DNA of 64,000 bases from Gloeobacter violaceus PCC 7421 (GCF_000011385.1 NC_005125.1:2108001-2172000), one strand, 5' to 3'; positions 42,855-52,368 are shown, numbered from the stretch's first letter. Made by a program: numbers and translations. Notes: generated by a model from the letters alone, not told the origin.

Positions 42855-44192
42855 CTACACCTCCACCTTCAGACTGGCCGCGCGGCCGGTCACTTCGAAC
42901 AGTTCGCCGTGGGGTACGACGGTAATTTGGCCAAATTCTTCGAGCAATTGCCGGTAAGCGAGCGCCACCGGCCGTGGGCGGCGCTCCAGATCAAAAAGGC
43001 CGCAGGGATTGACGGTGCCGCGCTGCTCGGCAAGCTCGATGTCCCAATCGATCTGATCGGTAAGACTGTACCAGGTGAAACCGAGCACCGGCACGCCGTC
43101 GTGGCGCATGCGCAGGATATTCATCCACTGCTTCCAGAGCCAGCAGGGCGCTTTCTCGGCGTCGAAGACGTTGGTCTCGGTGTGCATGACCGGCTTGCGG
43201 TAGCGGTTGTAATATTCCCGGGTGATCTGGTACCAGCCCATCACGTCTTCGGCCTGGCACCTGCCGCCGTCCGGCAGCAAGATGTGCTCGTTGCGTCCGT
43301 AGTAATCGTTGCCCATCACTTGGTAGCCAGGGGGTTCACCGGCCATGAACCAGTCGTACTCGGCGCGGGTGAGGCCGTTGTCCGCCAGGTACATGCACAC
43401 GTCCGACTCCATCGGGTGAGCGTAGAGGAGGTCGAGGGCCAAAAAGCGCAGCTTGTTGGCGACGGTCACTTCCGGCGTGCGTTCGGCGCGCGCCTCGTGG
43501 GTGTATTCGGCGCTCTCGCTCTGGATGACGATGAGGTCGGGCCGCCGCTGGGCGATGCGCTGGGTGCCGAGGATGCTCGCCGCCACCAGGTGCTTGAGGG
43601 CGGTCACAAAGCCCCGGTCGCTTTTGAGCTGTTCGTTCCAGACACCGTCCCGGGCGCTGACGCGGGCGGTGACGTAGATTTCGTTGACGGGGGTGTAGTA
43701 GCGCACCCATGGGTAGCGCTCGGCGACGGCGGCGCAGTAGTCGGCAAAGTGCACGGGCAGCTCGGGGTTCTGAAAGTTGCCGAGCCAGTCGGGTACGCCG
43801 AAGTGCAGCAAGTCGAGAATCGGGGTGATTTTTAGCGCCTGCATTTCGCGCATTACCGTGTCTGGGAAGCTCCAGTCGTAGCGCCCCGGTCCGAGGTGGG
43901 TGAGGTGGTAGGGCAGGCCGTAGCGCAGGACGTTGAGCCCGAGTTCTTTGACCAGGTGCAGGTCCTTTTGCCAGTGGCGGTAGTGGCCGCACTCGGCAAG
44001 CAGGTCGCGCCGCACGCGCCCGTGTTCGATGGTCGGATAGGAGCACTCGATGCCGGTCGCAAACATGAAGTTGCGGGGGCTATCGGTCGGTAGCCCGCGG
44101 CCGTCCGCCCCGTCCGCCCCACCGTACTGATCCCCCGGATAGTCGCCGTCGCCGTAGCGCGCCCGGATGAGGTCGAGAAAACTCTGTGCCAC
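42855..44192 (-). CDS. GH1-like glycoside hydrolase
   Basis: 445 residues. A clan-A TIM barrel: FMFATGIECSYPTI, LVKELGLNVLRYGLPY, acid/base Glu171 in TPVNEIYV, GNDYYGRN, and nucleophile Glu339 in HTETN. These correspond to the NEP and ENG motifs of family 1 but are divergent. It probably cuts beta-glycosides, acting in the cytoplasm, as no signal is visible. It abuts the GMC gene with no intergenic base and precedes the alpha/beta hydrolase by 4. Confidence 0.78.
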   Translation of the reverse strand: MAQSFLDLIRARYGDGDYPGDQYGGADGADGRGLPTDSPRNFMFATGIECSYPTIEHGRVRRDLLAECGHYRHWQKDLHLVKELGLNVLRYGLPYHLTHLGPGRYDWSFPDTVMREMQALKITPILDLLHFGVPDWLGNFQNPELPVHFADYCAAVAERYPWVRYYTPVNEIYVTARVSARDGVWNEQLKSDRGFVTALKHLVAASILGTQRIAQRRPDLIVIQSESAEYTHEARAERTPEVTVANKLRFLALDLLYAHPMESDVCMYLADNGLTRAEYDWFMAGEPPGYQVMGNDYYGRNEHILLPDGGRCQAEDVMGWYQITREYYNRYRKPVMHTETNVFDAEKAPCWLWKQWMNILRMRHDGVPVLGFTWYSLTDQIDWDIELAEQRGTVNPCGLFDLERRPRPVALAYRQLLEEFGQITVVPHGELFEVTGRAASLKVEV

Positions 44193-46400
44193 TTAATACT
44201 CCCCGCGCTGGGTGCGCTCGATAAAGCGATCGGCCGTCCGCAGCGAGAGCGCCATGATCGTGAGGGCCGGGTTGACGCTCAGCGCACTCGGGAACACCGA
44301 ATTGTCGATGATGTAGAGGTTCGGTACGTCGAAGGCGCGGCCCTCCGGATCGACTACGGCCCGCTTGGGGTCGGCGCCCATCCGGCAGGTGCCGATGGTG
44401 TGGGCGTTGCGCTCGAAAGTCCAGACGGCCTGGGCCCCCGCCGCTTCCCAGATGCGGCGCATGAGCGCTTCGGCGTGGTCGCGCAGGCGCCGCTCGTTCT
44501 TGCCGTTGCTGAAGTGGATACGCGGTTTGGGCAGACCCCGCTGATCGGGTTCGTCCGACAGTTCGAGGTAGTTGTGGGCGTAGGGCAGGCACTCGCCCAG
44601 GATGTTGATGCCGGCGGTGTGGTTGTAGCCGTGCATGTGCGACTGGAGCTTCTCACCCCAGAGCCCACCCCCGCGCGCCGTCTGGGTCGCGTAGGTGACG
44701 GGCATGACGCCGATGCTCTGCAACAAGTAGCCGCCCGCAAAGTCGGCGTCCTTCGGGCGGTGGGTGTCTTCTGAAATCAGGCTGCCGGGGACGCCCTTGA
44801 AGGGCCGGGTCGCCTCCGAAAATTGGCCCCAAAGCTGCAGACCGGGGTGAGCCATAAAGTTGCGGCCGACCTCGCCGCTCTGGTTGGCGAGCCCGTTGAG
44901 CAAGAGCAGGCGCGGTGTCTCAATGGCCCCGGCCGCCAAAAAAAGGGTCCGACAGCGCTGGCGCTCCTCCCGGCCCTCCCGGACGTAGACGACGCCCGTG
45001 ACCCGGCCCGCCCGGTCGGTCTCGATGCGGGTCACAAAAGCGCCGCTTCTCACCTCGGCCCCGTGGGCCAGGGCCAGGGGAATAAACGTCACATCCATGC
45101 CCGCCTTGCCCCCCGTCGTGCAGCCCGCCTGGCAGAAGCCGCGGTTGGTGCACGGGCTGCGCCAACCCACGCCGGACTGGAAGTAGGGGGCTGAAAGGAC
45201 GGCGTTGGCGGCGGGTGAGGTGCGCAGGCCCAGGGCGGCACAGCCGCGCGCCATCAGTTGGGCGGCGGCGTTGAGCGGCATTGGGGCGAGCGGGTAGGGC
45301 GTCCGCGCCGGTCCCCACGGGTAGGGCGACGGGCCGGAGACGCCCAGGAAGCATTCCAGTTCGTCGAAATACGGTTCGAGATCCCCGTAGCCGATGGGCC
45401 AGTCCTCTCCGACACCGAAGTCGCTATAAAGCCGAAAGTCGTCGGGTTGCGGCCTCGGGACGTAGGCAGTGTAGTGCAAGGTCGAGCCGCCGACGCCGAT
45501 GCCCGAGTTGTTGCGCCCGAAGGCGAGCGGGTCCGCGCCCGCGCTCAGCCGCTCGTCGAACCAAAAAAGCTTGTTTTGCTCGCGCTCGTCGGTGGCAAAG
45601 TCCGCAGCCGGATCCCAGTGGTTTCCCGCTTCGAGGGCGACCACTTTCAGGCCGGCCTGGGCGAGTCGGGCAAGCAGCGGCGCTCCGCCGGCACCGGTGC
45701 CGACGATCACCGCGTCGACCGGTTCCTCCCGGCTCTCGCGCCGGACCGGGAGCGGGGGGCGCGCCGGTTTTCGGGGTTCGGCCGCCAGGGTCGGAATCAT
45801 CGGCGGGGAGCCGGGCGCGGGCTCCCAGCTTTCGCGCTCATCCAGGCCGATTCGCTGCCACCCGCGCGCGTCGGCCATTCCTGCGTAGCCGATTTCCGAC
45901 TGGGCGTCGGGATGGCTGTAGTAGTACTCGGTCAGTTCGGCGAGCAGCTCTTCAAAGTAGCGCCGGGCAGGCAATTTTTCCCAGGCCGTACCGGGCGCTT
46001 TTGCGGCCTGCACAGCACTCAGCACCGCGTCTTGGGAGGCGCCGTCGAGGGCGCTGAACCCGGCCCCAAACAGCAGCCGGGCACTTTCATCGAGACCGGC
46101 AAGCCCCAGCCGGTGCGCCTCGAAGTCCGGAGGCATCTCGTCGTAGCGCCAGCCGTCCCCCGTCCCGCGGGCGAGCCGCGCTTCGAGATCCTTCGCCGGG
46201 TCAATGTCTTGCCGCCGTTGCAATTGGGGAAAAAACCGGGCGGCGGTCGCCCGCAGGGTGGCAAGGGTCGCCTCGTCGAACAGGTGCACCTGGGGCTGGG
46301 CGTCCAGCCTTTGCTTCAACACTTCATTGGTCTTGGCGGTGACCAGGGGCGTGGCAAGCAGGCGGCGCACACTTTCGGGAGGATAGGAATCCGGTTGCAT
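44193..46400 (-). CDS. GMC oxidoreductase fused to a gluconate 2-dehydrogenase subunit 3-like domain
   Basis: 735 residues. Residues 1-200 resemble the small (gamma) subunit of gluconate 2-dehydrogenase, with FDEATLATLRATAARFFPQ and RRYFEELLAELTEYYYSHPD followed by EIGY. From about 228 a GMC flavoprotein begins: VDAVIVGTGAGGAPLLARL (FAD motif), EAGNHWDP, GVGGSTLHYTAYVPR, CQAGCTTGGKAGMDVT, FLAAGAIETPRLL, and the C-terminal HTIGTCRMG with the active His. It should oxidise a sugar or alcohol. Normally the two parts are separate genes, so this is a natural fusion. Confidence 0.88.
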   Translation of the reverse strand: MQPDSYPPESVRRLLATPLVTAKTNEVLKQRLDAQPQVHLFDEATLATLRATAARFFPQLQRRQDIDPAKDLEARLARGTGDGWRYDEMPPDFEAHRLGLAGLDESARLLFGAGFSALDGASQDAVLSAVQAAKAPGTAWEKLPARRYFEELLAELTEYYYSHPDAQSEIGYAGMADARGWQRIGLDERESWEPAPGSPPMIPTLAAEPRKPARPPLPVRRESREEPVDAVIVGTGAGGAPLLARLAQAGLKVVALEAGNHWDPAADFATDEREQNKLFWFDERLSAGADPLAFGRNNSGIGVGGSTLHYTAYVPRPQPDDFRLYSDFGVGEDWPIGYGDLEPYFDELECFLGVSGPSPYPWGPARTPYPLAPMPLNAAAQLMARGCAALGLRTSPAANAVLSAPYFQSGVGWRSPCTNRGFCQAGCTTGGKAGMDVTFIPLALAHGAEVRSGAFVTRIETDRAGRVTGVVYVREGREERQRCRTLFLAAGAIETPRLLLLNGLANQSGEVGRNFMAHPGLQLWGQFSEATRPFKGVPGSLISEDTHRPKDADFAGGYLLQSIGVMPVTYATQTARGGGLWGEKLQSHMHGYNHTAGINILGECLPYAHNYLELSDEPDQRGLPKPRIHFSNGKNERRLRDHAEALMRRIWEAAGAQAVWTFERNAHTIGTCRMGADPKRAVVDPEGRAFDVPNLYIIDNSVFPSALSVNPALTIMALSLRTADRFIERTQRGEY

Positions 46401-46446
46401 CGACGGCTCTCGTTTGGGTGGGCAGGTGACGGGTTCGCCGCACCCG

Positions 46447-47319
46447 TCACCCGCTGGAGAGCTTGCCGCCGGTCACTTCGAAGATGCTGCCGGTGACAAA
46501 GCTCGCGTCTTTTGAAGCCAGGAACACATAGACCGGTGCCAGTTCTTCCGGCTGTCCGGGGCGCTCCATCGCCACTTCGTGGCCGAAGTTGTCCACTTCC
46601 TCGGGGGGCATTGTCGCCGGAATGTTCGGAGTCCAGACCGGGCCGGGGGCGACGGCGTTCACCCGGATTTTGCGTTTGGCGAGGTTGAGGGCGAGGGCCT
46701 TGGTGAAGGCGTGGATCGCCCCTTTGCTCGCGCAGTAATCGATCAAGATTTCGTTACCGACCAGGCCGACGATGCTGCCGGTGTTGATGATCGCGTCCTC
46801 GGCGTTGAGATAGGGAAGGGCCGCCTGGGCCATGTGGAAGTAGCCGAAGATATTGGTCTCAAGCGTGCGGCGGAACTGTTCTTCTGTGATGTCTTCGAAG
46901 TTTTCCTGGGCCTTCTGGTAAGCGGCGTTGTTGACCAGAATATTGAGGCCGCCCAGCTTGACGACTGTTTGTTCGATGGCGCTGCGGCACTGCTGCGGGT
47001 CGCGCACGTCGCCTTTGATGAGGAGGCACTGCCGGCCCTGGGCTTCGACCAGACCGGCTGTGAGCTTGGCGTCGTCGTCGTTCTCGTTGTAGAAGATGGC
47101 GACGTGCGCCCCCTCCATCGCAAAGGCCAGGGCGACGGCGCGGCCGATACCCGAATCGCCGCCGGTGACGAGCGCCGCTTTGCCTTCGAGCTTGCCCGCC
47201 GGTTTGTAGTTTGCCAGGTCCGTGTCGGGGGCGGGCGTCATGTCCTCCTGGCTTGCCGGGTAGGGCAACTGTTGGCCCGGGATCTCGGCCGCTGTCGGAC
47301 GAAATTCTTCAGTCTCCAT
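46447..47319 (-). CDS. SDR family oxidoreductase (YghA-like)
   Basis: 290 residues. GGDSGIGRAVALAFA (NAD(P) binding), NNAAYQ (NNAG variant), a Ser in NTGSIVG, and the catalytic DYCASKGAIHAF (YxxxK). C-terminal GSIFEVTGGKLSSG. The leading 45 residues match the extended N-terminus of YghA-type glucose/aldehyde dehydrogenases. It lies 46 bases upstream of the GMC gene on the same strand and may work with it. Confidence 0.92.
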   Translation of the reverse strand: METEEFRPTAAEIPGQQLPYPASQEDMTPAPDTDLANYKPAGKLEGKAALVTGGDSGIGRAVALAFAMEGAHVAIFYNENDDDAKLTAGLVEAQGRQCLLIKGDVRDPQQCRSAIEQTVVKLGGLNILVNNAAYQKAQENFEDITEEQFRRTLETNIFGYFHMAQAALPYLNAEDAIINTGSIVGLVGNEILIDYCASKGAIHAFTKALALNLAKRKIRVNAVAPGPVWTPNIPATMPPEEVDNFGHEVAMERPGQPEELAPVYVFLASKDASFVTGSIFEVTGGKLSSG

Positions 47320-47369
47320 GTCAAACTCCGTGACGGTAAGCGACTGCCTGGCCGGGCTATGGGCCAGAG

Positions 47370-47747
47370 CTATTTCATTCTAAAGAGGATTTTGAGGGTC
47401 GATAAGCCAAACATACAGCGCCTCTGCGCCTGAGCCCGGTTCGCCATCAGCAGCGAACGGTACAGATTCAATGCAAAGCTTCGCGCCACACTCCACACTT
47501 GCACCAACGGTAAGGTCCGGATCCGACTACGGTCCTCGCCAAATGTCACGTCTTTCGGATAATGGACCTGATTCTCCACTCCCCAATGCCCACGTATCCG
47601 ACGACCTAATTCGCTCGCACTCGCTTCGATGCTCGATAGGTACCAGTGCGTCTTTACCGTGACAATCCCGCGCAACTCTCGATAGCGTTCCAGGCGAATA
47701 GAGCGAGTTCGGCCATTTCCCGAAAATAAAGGAGGAAACGCCTTCAT
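47370..47747 (-). mobile_element. ISAs1-type transposase fragment (C-terminal part)
   Basis: The frame reads LSSIEASASELGRRIRGHWG, VENQVHYPKDVTFGEDRSRI and ALNLYRSLL, the C-terminal block of ISAs1/IS4-group DDE transposases (RxHWxIEN...LDVTFxED). No N-terminal part or catalytic D residues are present; the fragment is bounded by the PaaK-like gene. The first codons overlap that gene's stop (TGATG). It is a dead remnant. Confidence 0.8.
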
Positions 47748-49228
47748 CAGCGACGTGTATAGCGGTGCTTGATGCCAACTGGGAAATACTCAGGATCTCC
47801 CGATGGCCGCAGTTCGACCTGAGGCAGTTGTGCTTTGGTAGGCACGTAGTTGGCAAATTCGCTATTGAGCCGCACCAGCTGAGCACGGATCGATTCACTT
47901 GCAGCAACACGCCTTGACTCGTCCGCTGCTTGCCCAGGTGCCATTTCTACCATCACGTGTAACTCCAGGTTGCGATCTGCATCCTCTCGAACTTGGAGGA
48001 CAAACTTGCCGCTCACCCACTCTGCAATTCCTGGTTGCTCTAGCCCGATAGATACGTTCTCTGGGTAAACATTCGCCCCATAGAATGACACTGTGAAGTC
48101 GGCTCTGCCAAATACATAGACGAATGGTAAGGGACGAACCCCTCTTTCTAGACCCACTCTTGGATCAAACCCGAAGCCACCTAGAAAGTGCAGTACCTCC
48201 TCGTAGGCCAAGATCCCCCCACTGTCTGCAATGTGATAGCGCACTAGAGGGACCCCGCCATCGGCACTAAAAATTAAAGTGCCTCCCTCAGTTTCGAAGT
48301 ATCGATGCTTCGGATCGTATTGAACGAGGGTGGGCAATCGCGACTCACCGAACAGCTGTCGAGCAGCATCGGGATGTCTAGCCAAATACTGCCGAATGCG
48401 GATGCTCAGGGGAGTTTCATTGCCCAGAACCCCTGCATCAGCGGTGCCATAGAGCGAAGCAAAGTCCAAGCTCGGCTCCGTAGAACTGATACGATGAGCG
48501 ACCAGGGATCGCCACTCCTCACTGAAAACTTCACCGGCGAATACCATCCTCACATTCAAGCTAGACCAATCAATTTCCTCAGCGATGCCTTGATCTATGA
48601 CTCCCTTCAAAAAAGGCGGATAGCCGAGTAACACCACTTGATCAAAGTTGGGCCCGAGTTCGCGCACGACCCGCAAGATCTCACTTGGTTGATTTCCTGG
48701 GGCAGCAAGAGTGATCTTGTACCCTTTGCAGGCGAGCCAGCGACAACAGGAGGCTGTATACATGCCACCCACCCAATTGCCCATAGGGAAGCAAACGACT
48801 GCCAGGGTTCGACGTTGCTCCGCGTAAAAGGTATCGTGGAAAATCTGCTCGAAGCGAACAGCTACAGCAAACTCATCGGCCACCGTTCTTGGCCAGAAGG
48901 TAGGCTGACCCGTTGAGCCTGATGAGACAGCGATCATATCGCAGCCATTTAAGTCGCCATTTCTGCACAAACTATCCATGGAGTGCAGCTTAAGGTAGTT
49001 CTTTTTGGTAATCAGAGGAAGGCGCTGGAAGTCTGCTTTACTCTTGATGCTTTCAGGATCAATGCCGTGATCCCTTAAGAAAGCCCTATATGCCGGAACT
49101 GTGGTGACAACTTGGCGGAAAAGCGCAAGGGGAGCTGTGGCTTTGCCATCTTCGAGCAATTCGTCTAGAGGGGTAGCAAGAAACGTTTCGAGAGCTGTAT
49201 TGATGCCGTTGTGCTTTCCTATTTGCAT
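47747..49228 (-). CDS. PaaK-like adenylate-forming CoA ligase homologue
   Basis: 493 residues from MQIGKHNG; AGGAG sits 7 bases before this ATG, which decides the start over 49267. The fold is that of phenylacetate-CoA ligase relatives: PLITKKNYLKLH, the AMP-binding SSGSTGQPTFWPRT, YGTADAG, and a C-terminal part with VRYHIADSG and FGRADFTVSFYGANVYPENV. It probably activates a carboxylate as acyl-AMP. The AT-richer composition and IS sequences at both ends suggest that it is imported. Confidence 0.85.
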   Translation of the reverse strand: MQIGKHNGINTALETFLATPLDELLEDGKATAPLALFRQVVTTVPAYRAFLRDHGIDPESIKSKADFQRLPLITKKNYLKLHSMDSLCRNGDLNGCDMIAVSSGSTGQPTFWPRTVADEFAVAVRFEQIFHDTFYAEQRRTLAVVCFPMGNWVGGMYTASCCRWLACKGYKITLAAPGNQPSEILRVVRELGPNFDQVVLLGYPPFLKGVIDQGIAEEIDWSSLNVRMVFAGEVFSEEWRSLVAHRISSTEPSLDFASLYGTADAGVLGNETPLSIRIRQYLARHPDAARQLFGESRLPTLVQYDPKHRYFETEGGTLIFSADGGVPLVRYHIADSGGILAYEEVLHFLGGFGFDPRVGLERGVRPLPFVYVFGRADFTVSFYGANVYPENVSIGLEQPGIAEWVSGKFVLQVREDADRNLELHVMVEMAPGQAADESRRVAASESIRAQLVRLNSEFANYVPTKAQLPQVELRPSGDPEYFPVGIKHRYTRR

Positions 49229-49302
49229 GCCTGCACTCCTCATTTTGGGTACTGTCGGATCTGTCAAGAATTTTGTGTAAATGATTTTGTCATATACGCC
49301 AA

Positions 49303-50391
49303 TTCAAAAATAAAGTGCAACGCTTGAGAGCCTTCCGTTGAGGGACTCATAGAGGTATCCTGACGTTTACCACAACAAACAGGAACCCCCATGAGCTACA
49401 GCCAGCTTACCCTACCGGAGCGTCATCGGATCTATATTCTGCGATACCAAGATTGCTTATCTTTGAGAGCCATTGGCCGGTTGCTTGGACGCCACTGCAG
49501 CACGATTGCTCGGGAATGCCAGCGCAACCAACTCGACGGGCACTATCTACCCGCAGAAGGCTGGCTGAGTGCGACGCGCAGAAAAGAGGCAAAAACCCCT
49601 TTTCTCAAAGTGTCTTCCGAGCTATTGGCCTGTATCAAGTCGGCCTTAAAACAGTTTCATAGCCCGGAACAAATTGCCGGTCGCCTAGAAGCAGAAGGTC
49701 AAGTCTTTGTCAGTCATGAGACAATTTATAAGCTGATTTATGCGGATTACGAAGGGTTAGGAGCTTGCCGCAAGTATCTGCGTCAAGGTCGGAAAGTGCG
49801 CCGCCGTCGTGGTGGAGCGAAAGACAAGCGTGGATTGATTCCAAAGCTCGTAGATATTGAGTTTTGGCCTGGGGAAGCTGAGCAAAAACAGGTGATTGGT
49901 CACTGGGGGTCGTTGGGGCAACGACCCTGGGAGGGCGATACCGTGATTGGCGCCAATCATCAGGGTGGATTGGTCACCTACGTGGACAGAGCATCGAAGT
50001 TTTTAGTGACCGGACTACTCAAAAACAAAAAGGCAGGCCCGGTCACCGCTTTGAGCATCCGGTTGCTGCAGAGCGAAGCGGCAGGGAAAGTGAAGACGAT
50101 CACGTTTGATAATGGCAAGGAGTTCAGTCGTCATCAAGAGCTCACTGGCGCGCTGGAAGCCGAGTGTTATTTTGCGAAGCCGTACCATTGTTGGGAGCGA
50201 GGATTGAACGAGCATACGAATGGATTGCTCCGCCAGTTTTTCCCAAGTCGACAAATTTTTGGACAGTCAAACCAGAGCAGGTGCAAAGGGCAATGGACTT
50301 GATCAATGACCGCCCGCGAAAAGTGCTTGGTTATCGGACACCGCGGGAGGTATTCTTAGCTCAGTCAGGTGCTGTCGCACTTCAAACTTGC
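49303..50391 (+). mobile_element. IS30-family insertion sequence
   Basis: The imperfect terminal inverted repeats lie at about 49304-49321 and 50374-50391: the left reads CAAAAATAAAGTGCAACG and the right, complemented, CAAGTTTGAAGTGCGACA (12 of 18 match, with the AAGTGC core intact). Between them is one transposase region. The target duplication is not evident. The right end interrupts the last codons of the transposase. Confidence 0.6.
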
Positions 50392-50472
50392 ATGGGCCTC
50401 TTGAAATCGGAAAACCGGGGCGAGGAGGGTCCTACTCTGCAACAATACTTGTCCTCCATCATCAGTCGTTAG
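49391..50472 (+). CDS. IS30 transposase in two overlapping frames (-1 shift at 50239-50245)
   Basis: Frame 1 (49391-50302) gives an N-terminal HTH (LTLPERHRIYILR, SLRAIGRLLGRH), EGDTVIGA and TFDNGKEF (first two catalytic Asp), and AKPYHCWERGLNEHTNGLLRQFFP. Frame 2, shifted by -1, continues the canonical IS30 ending: PKSTNFWTV, INDRPRKVLGYRTPREVF. The frames meet at T_TTC_CCA (50239-50245), a textbook slippery heptamer. Translation may therefore shift, or one T was lost from the run. The product then reads through past the expected end (VALQT then CMGLL) to a stop at 50470. Either way the right half is intact in frame 2. Confidence 0.8.
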
Positions 50473-50610
50473 GCAGAATGGTGCCGACGCAAAAAGTGGA
50501 CCCACCCGGCTCCGACACGTGCCCCACCCCTGCAACTGCAATCGAGCTGTAGGTAAATGACGAAAAGCCATCCCACGAAGCGATGCCGGGGGACGCTCTT
50601 TGAACAACCG

Positions 50611-51615
50611 TCAAAGCAAAAATCGGCCCACCCGTTCGTAGACCTCTTTGCGTTCGAGATCGAGCGGCAGGATATGGTCGGATTTGTCAAACCAGTGCAA
50701 TTGCCGGACGCGAGAGCGTACCCGGCGGTAGATATACTCGGCCCCCGAGGGGGCCACGACGCTGTCCCGGCGCGACTGCAAGATAAGTAACGGAGAGCGC
50801 ACCAGGGACAATTCCGCTTTGACCGTGCCGACAAGGGCAAGGGCGCTGCGCACGGCGCAGAGGTTGAAGGTGCGGTAGTAGGCGGCTTGTTCGGCGGCCT
50901 CGCGCATCGCCCGGTCGCGCACCGGCAGACGTCGGCGCGGCACCTGCGGCAACAGCCGGCCTACTGAGTACAGATAAGCCTCCGGCGGCAGCAGATAGAA
51001 CCAGCGGTGGCGTACGGAGACAAAGGGGCTGATCAGCACCAGTTTCGCCACCGGCCAGTGCGCCGCCAGGTGCAAAGCAAGCGGGCAGCCGGTGGAGAAG
51101 CCGACGACGCTGATGCTTGCAAACGCCCCTGCGAGTTTGCGGTAGGTGGCCTCGATGTGGCCGTACCACTCGGGCCACGTGGAGGCGGGCATGCGGCGGG
51201 CGGGTTTGTCGTGGCCGGGATAGGCCACCGCCAGCACCGAAAGCCCCTGTGCGTACAGCGATTCGGCCAGCGGCTGCATCTCGTAAGGACCACCCCCCAG
51301 CCCGTGCAGCAATAGGCACACGCGCTCGGCGGAAGCTTTGAGAAAAAAGGGCTTGTTCTCCAGCATCGGATGCATTCGGTGCGGCCGAGTTGGAACGGGC
51401 GCCGCCTCAGCATAGTCCCGCGTCGGGAGGTGCCGCAACGCACGGGCGGAGGGTTTAGTCCCCGCCCCCCGAGGCGTCGAAGCTCGCATCGAACCCGTCG
51501 AGAACGTCGAAGGCAACATCCCCACCAGGTCCAGCAAGTCGAGCATATCGACGCCTTCCTCGGTACGCAGCGCTTCGGCGGGGATGCGCCTGAGAAAGTC
51601 GGCTTCAATCGTCAT
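50611..51615 (-). CDS. Alpha/beta hydrolase, carboxylesterase/monoacylglycerol lipase type
   Basis: 334 residues from MTIEADFLR; an upstream ATG (51696) would overlap the divergent yggT start. The N-terminal 85 residues are extra and low in structure. The hydrolase core has LLLHGLGGGPYEM (oxyanion), VVGFSTGCPLAL with the nucleophile Ser, LLILQSRRDSVV (acid) and KSDHILPLD (His). This matches Est30/YvaK-type esterases. An internal start near 51309 (MLENKPFFLK) is possible and would give just the core. Confidence 0.8.
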   Translation of the reverse strand: MTIEADFLRRIPAEALRTEEGVDMLDLLDLVGMLPSTFSTGSMRASTPRGAGTKPSARALRHLPTRDYAEAAPVPTRPHRMHPMLENKPFFLKASAERVCLLLHGLGGGPYEMQPLAESLYAQGLSVLAVAYPGHDKPARRMPASTWPEWYGHIEATYRKLAGAFASISVVGFSTGCPLALHLAAHWPVAKLVLISPFVSVRHRWFYLLPPEAYLYSVGRLLPQVPRRRLPVRDRAMREAAEQAAYYRTFNLCAVRSALALVGTVKAELSLVRSPLLILQSRRDSVVAPSGAEYIYRRVRSRVRQLHWFDKSDHILPLDLERKEVYERVGRFLL

Positions 51616-51688
51616 CGCGGCACCTCGCAGCCGGATCCAGCCAAGCCTGCGGCCTAAAATAGACGGCAGAACCGGCGAGGAGACTGGC

Positions 51689-51982
51689 GTGGGCACCTGG
51701 GAAATCGTGGCGAATGCGTTGAGGCTGTTGTTCAGCCTCTATATTTTGCTGTTTTTGTTTCGGATCGTACTCACCTGGTTTCCGCAGCTCGACCTCAACC
51801 GGCCGCCCTACAACTTTGTCGCCTGGCCCACCGAACCGTTTTTGCGCCCCACGCGTAAGGTCATCCCCACCTTCGGCGGGGTGGATATGACCCCGTTTGT
51901 CTGGCTTGCCCTCGTCGCTCTCGCCCAGGAATTGCTGATCGGCCAGCAAGGTATCGTTACAATGCTCACAAGGCTGGCCTGA
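51689..51982 (+). CDS. YggT/Ycf19 family membrane protein
   Basis: 97 residues from a GTG at 51689 preceded by GAGGAG. Two membrane helices: LRLLFSLYILLFLFRIVLTW and PFVWLALVALAQELLIG, joined by FLRPTRKVIPTFGGVDMTP, the family hallmark. Members are implicated in membrane organisation, cell division or, in plastids, thylakoid/nucleoid placement. Confidence 0.92.
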   Translation: MGTWEIVANALRLLFSLYILLFLFRIVLTWFPQLDLNRPPYNFVAWPTEPFLRPTRKVIPTFGGVDMTPFVWLALVALAQELLIGQQGIVTMLTRLA

Positions 51983-52368
51983 GTCGCCAAGCAGGTGCGG
52001 CCTGTTGCATGGATTTGGCCGGTTTTGCCAGGCCGCAACCGCCCACGGATTCTCCGTGGATTCGGGCTGGTTTCGACCGCCGTCCGGCGGCGATAAGGGC
52101 GTCAAAGCTTTAATCTTGTTATCATTCTTGAAGCGGGCTCTGCGCATGACCCACCGGGGCCGGGTCGAAAACTTGATTTGCCGATTAAATTTTTGTATCC
52201 CATATTCTGGCAGCTCCCCGAGGAGTGCCGCGCCACAATTTCCCAGGCGGTTTCGTGGGGCAGGCCCCGGACAGGTTCCGGGCCTTGCCGAACGATAGTC
52301 CTAGCGCAGCTGGTCTTCGCGAGCGCTCGAACGGCGCCTTTGTACTTAAACAACAGATGGAAAGTGTT
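51983..52368 (+). other. Spacer between yggT and lpxD with two hairpins
   Basis: CCACGGA-TTC-TCCGTGG at 52043-52059 is a perfect 7-bp stem with a 3-base loop, and CCGCCG-TC-CGGCGG follows at about 52078-52091. Neither has a T-run, so factor-independent termination is doubtful. The part from about 52110 is AT-rich and may contain the lpxD promoter. No gene seen. Confidence 0.45.

Noticed and set aside
45258-46496. Forward-strand open frame of 412 codons
   Set aside because: Antisense to the GMC oxidoreductase; no domain content.
50365-50607. Reverse frame of 80 codons beyond the IS30 element
   Set aside because: It crosses the IS boundary, shows no domain and is probably accidental.
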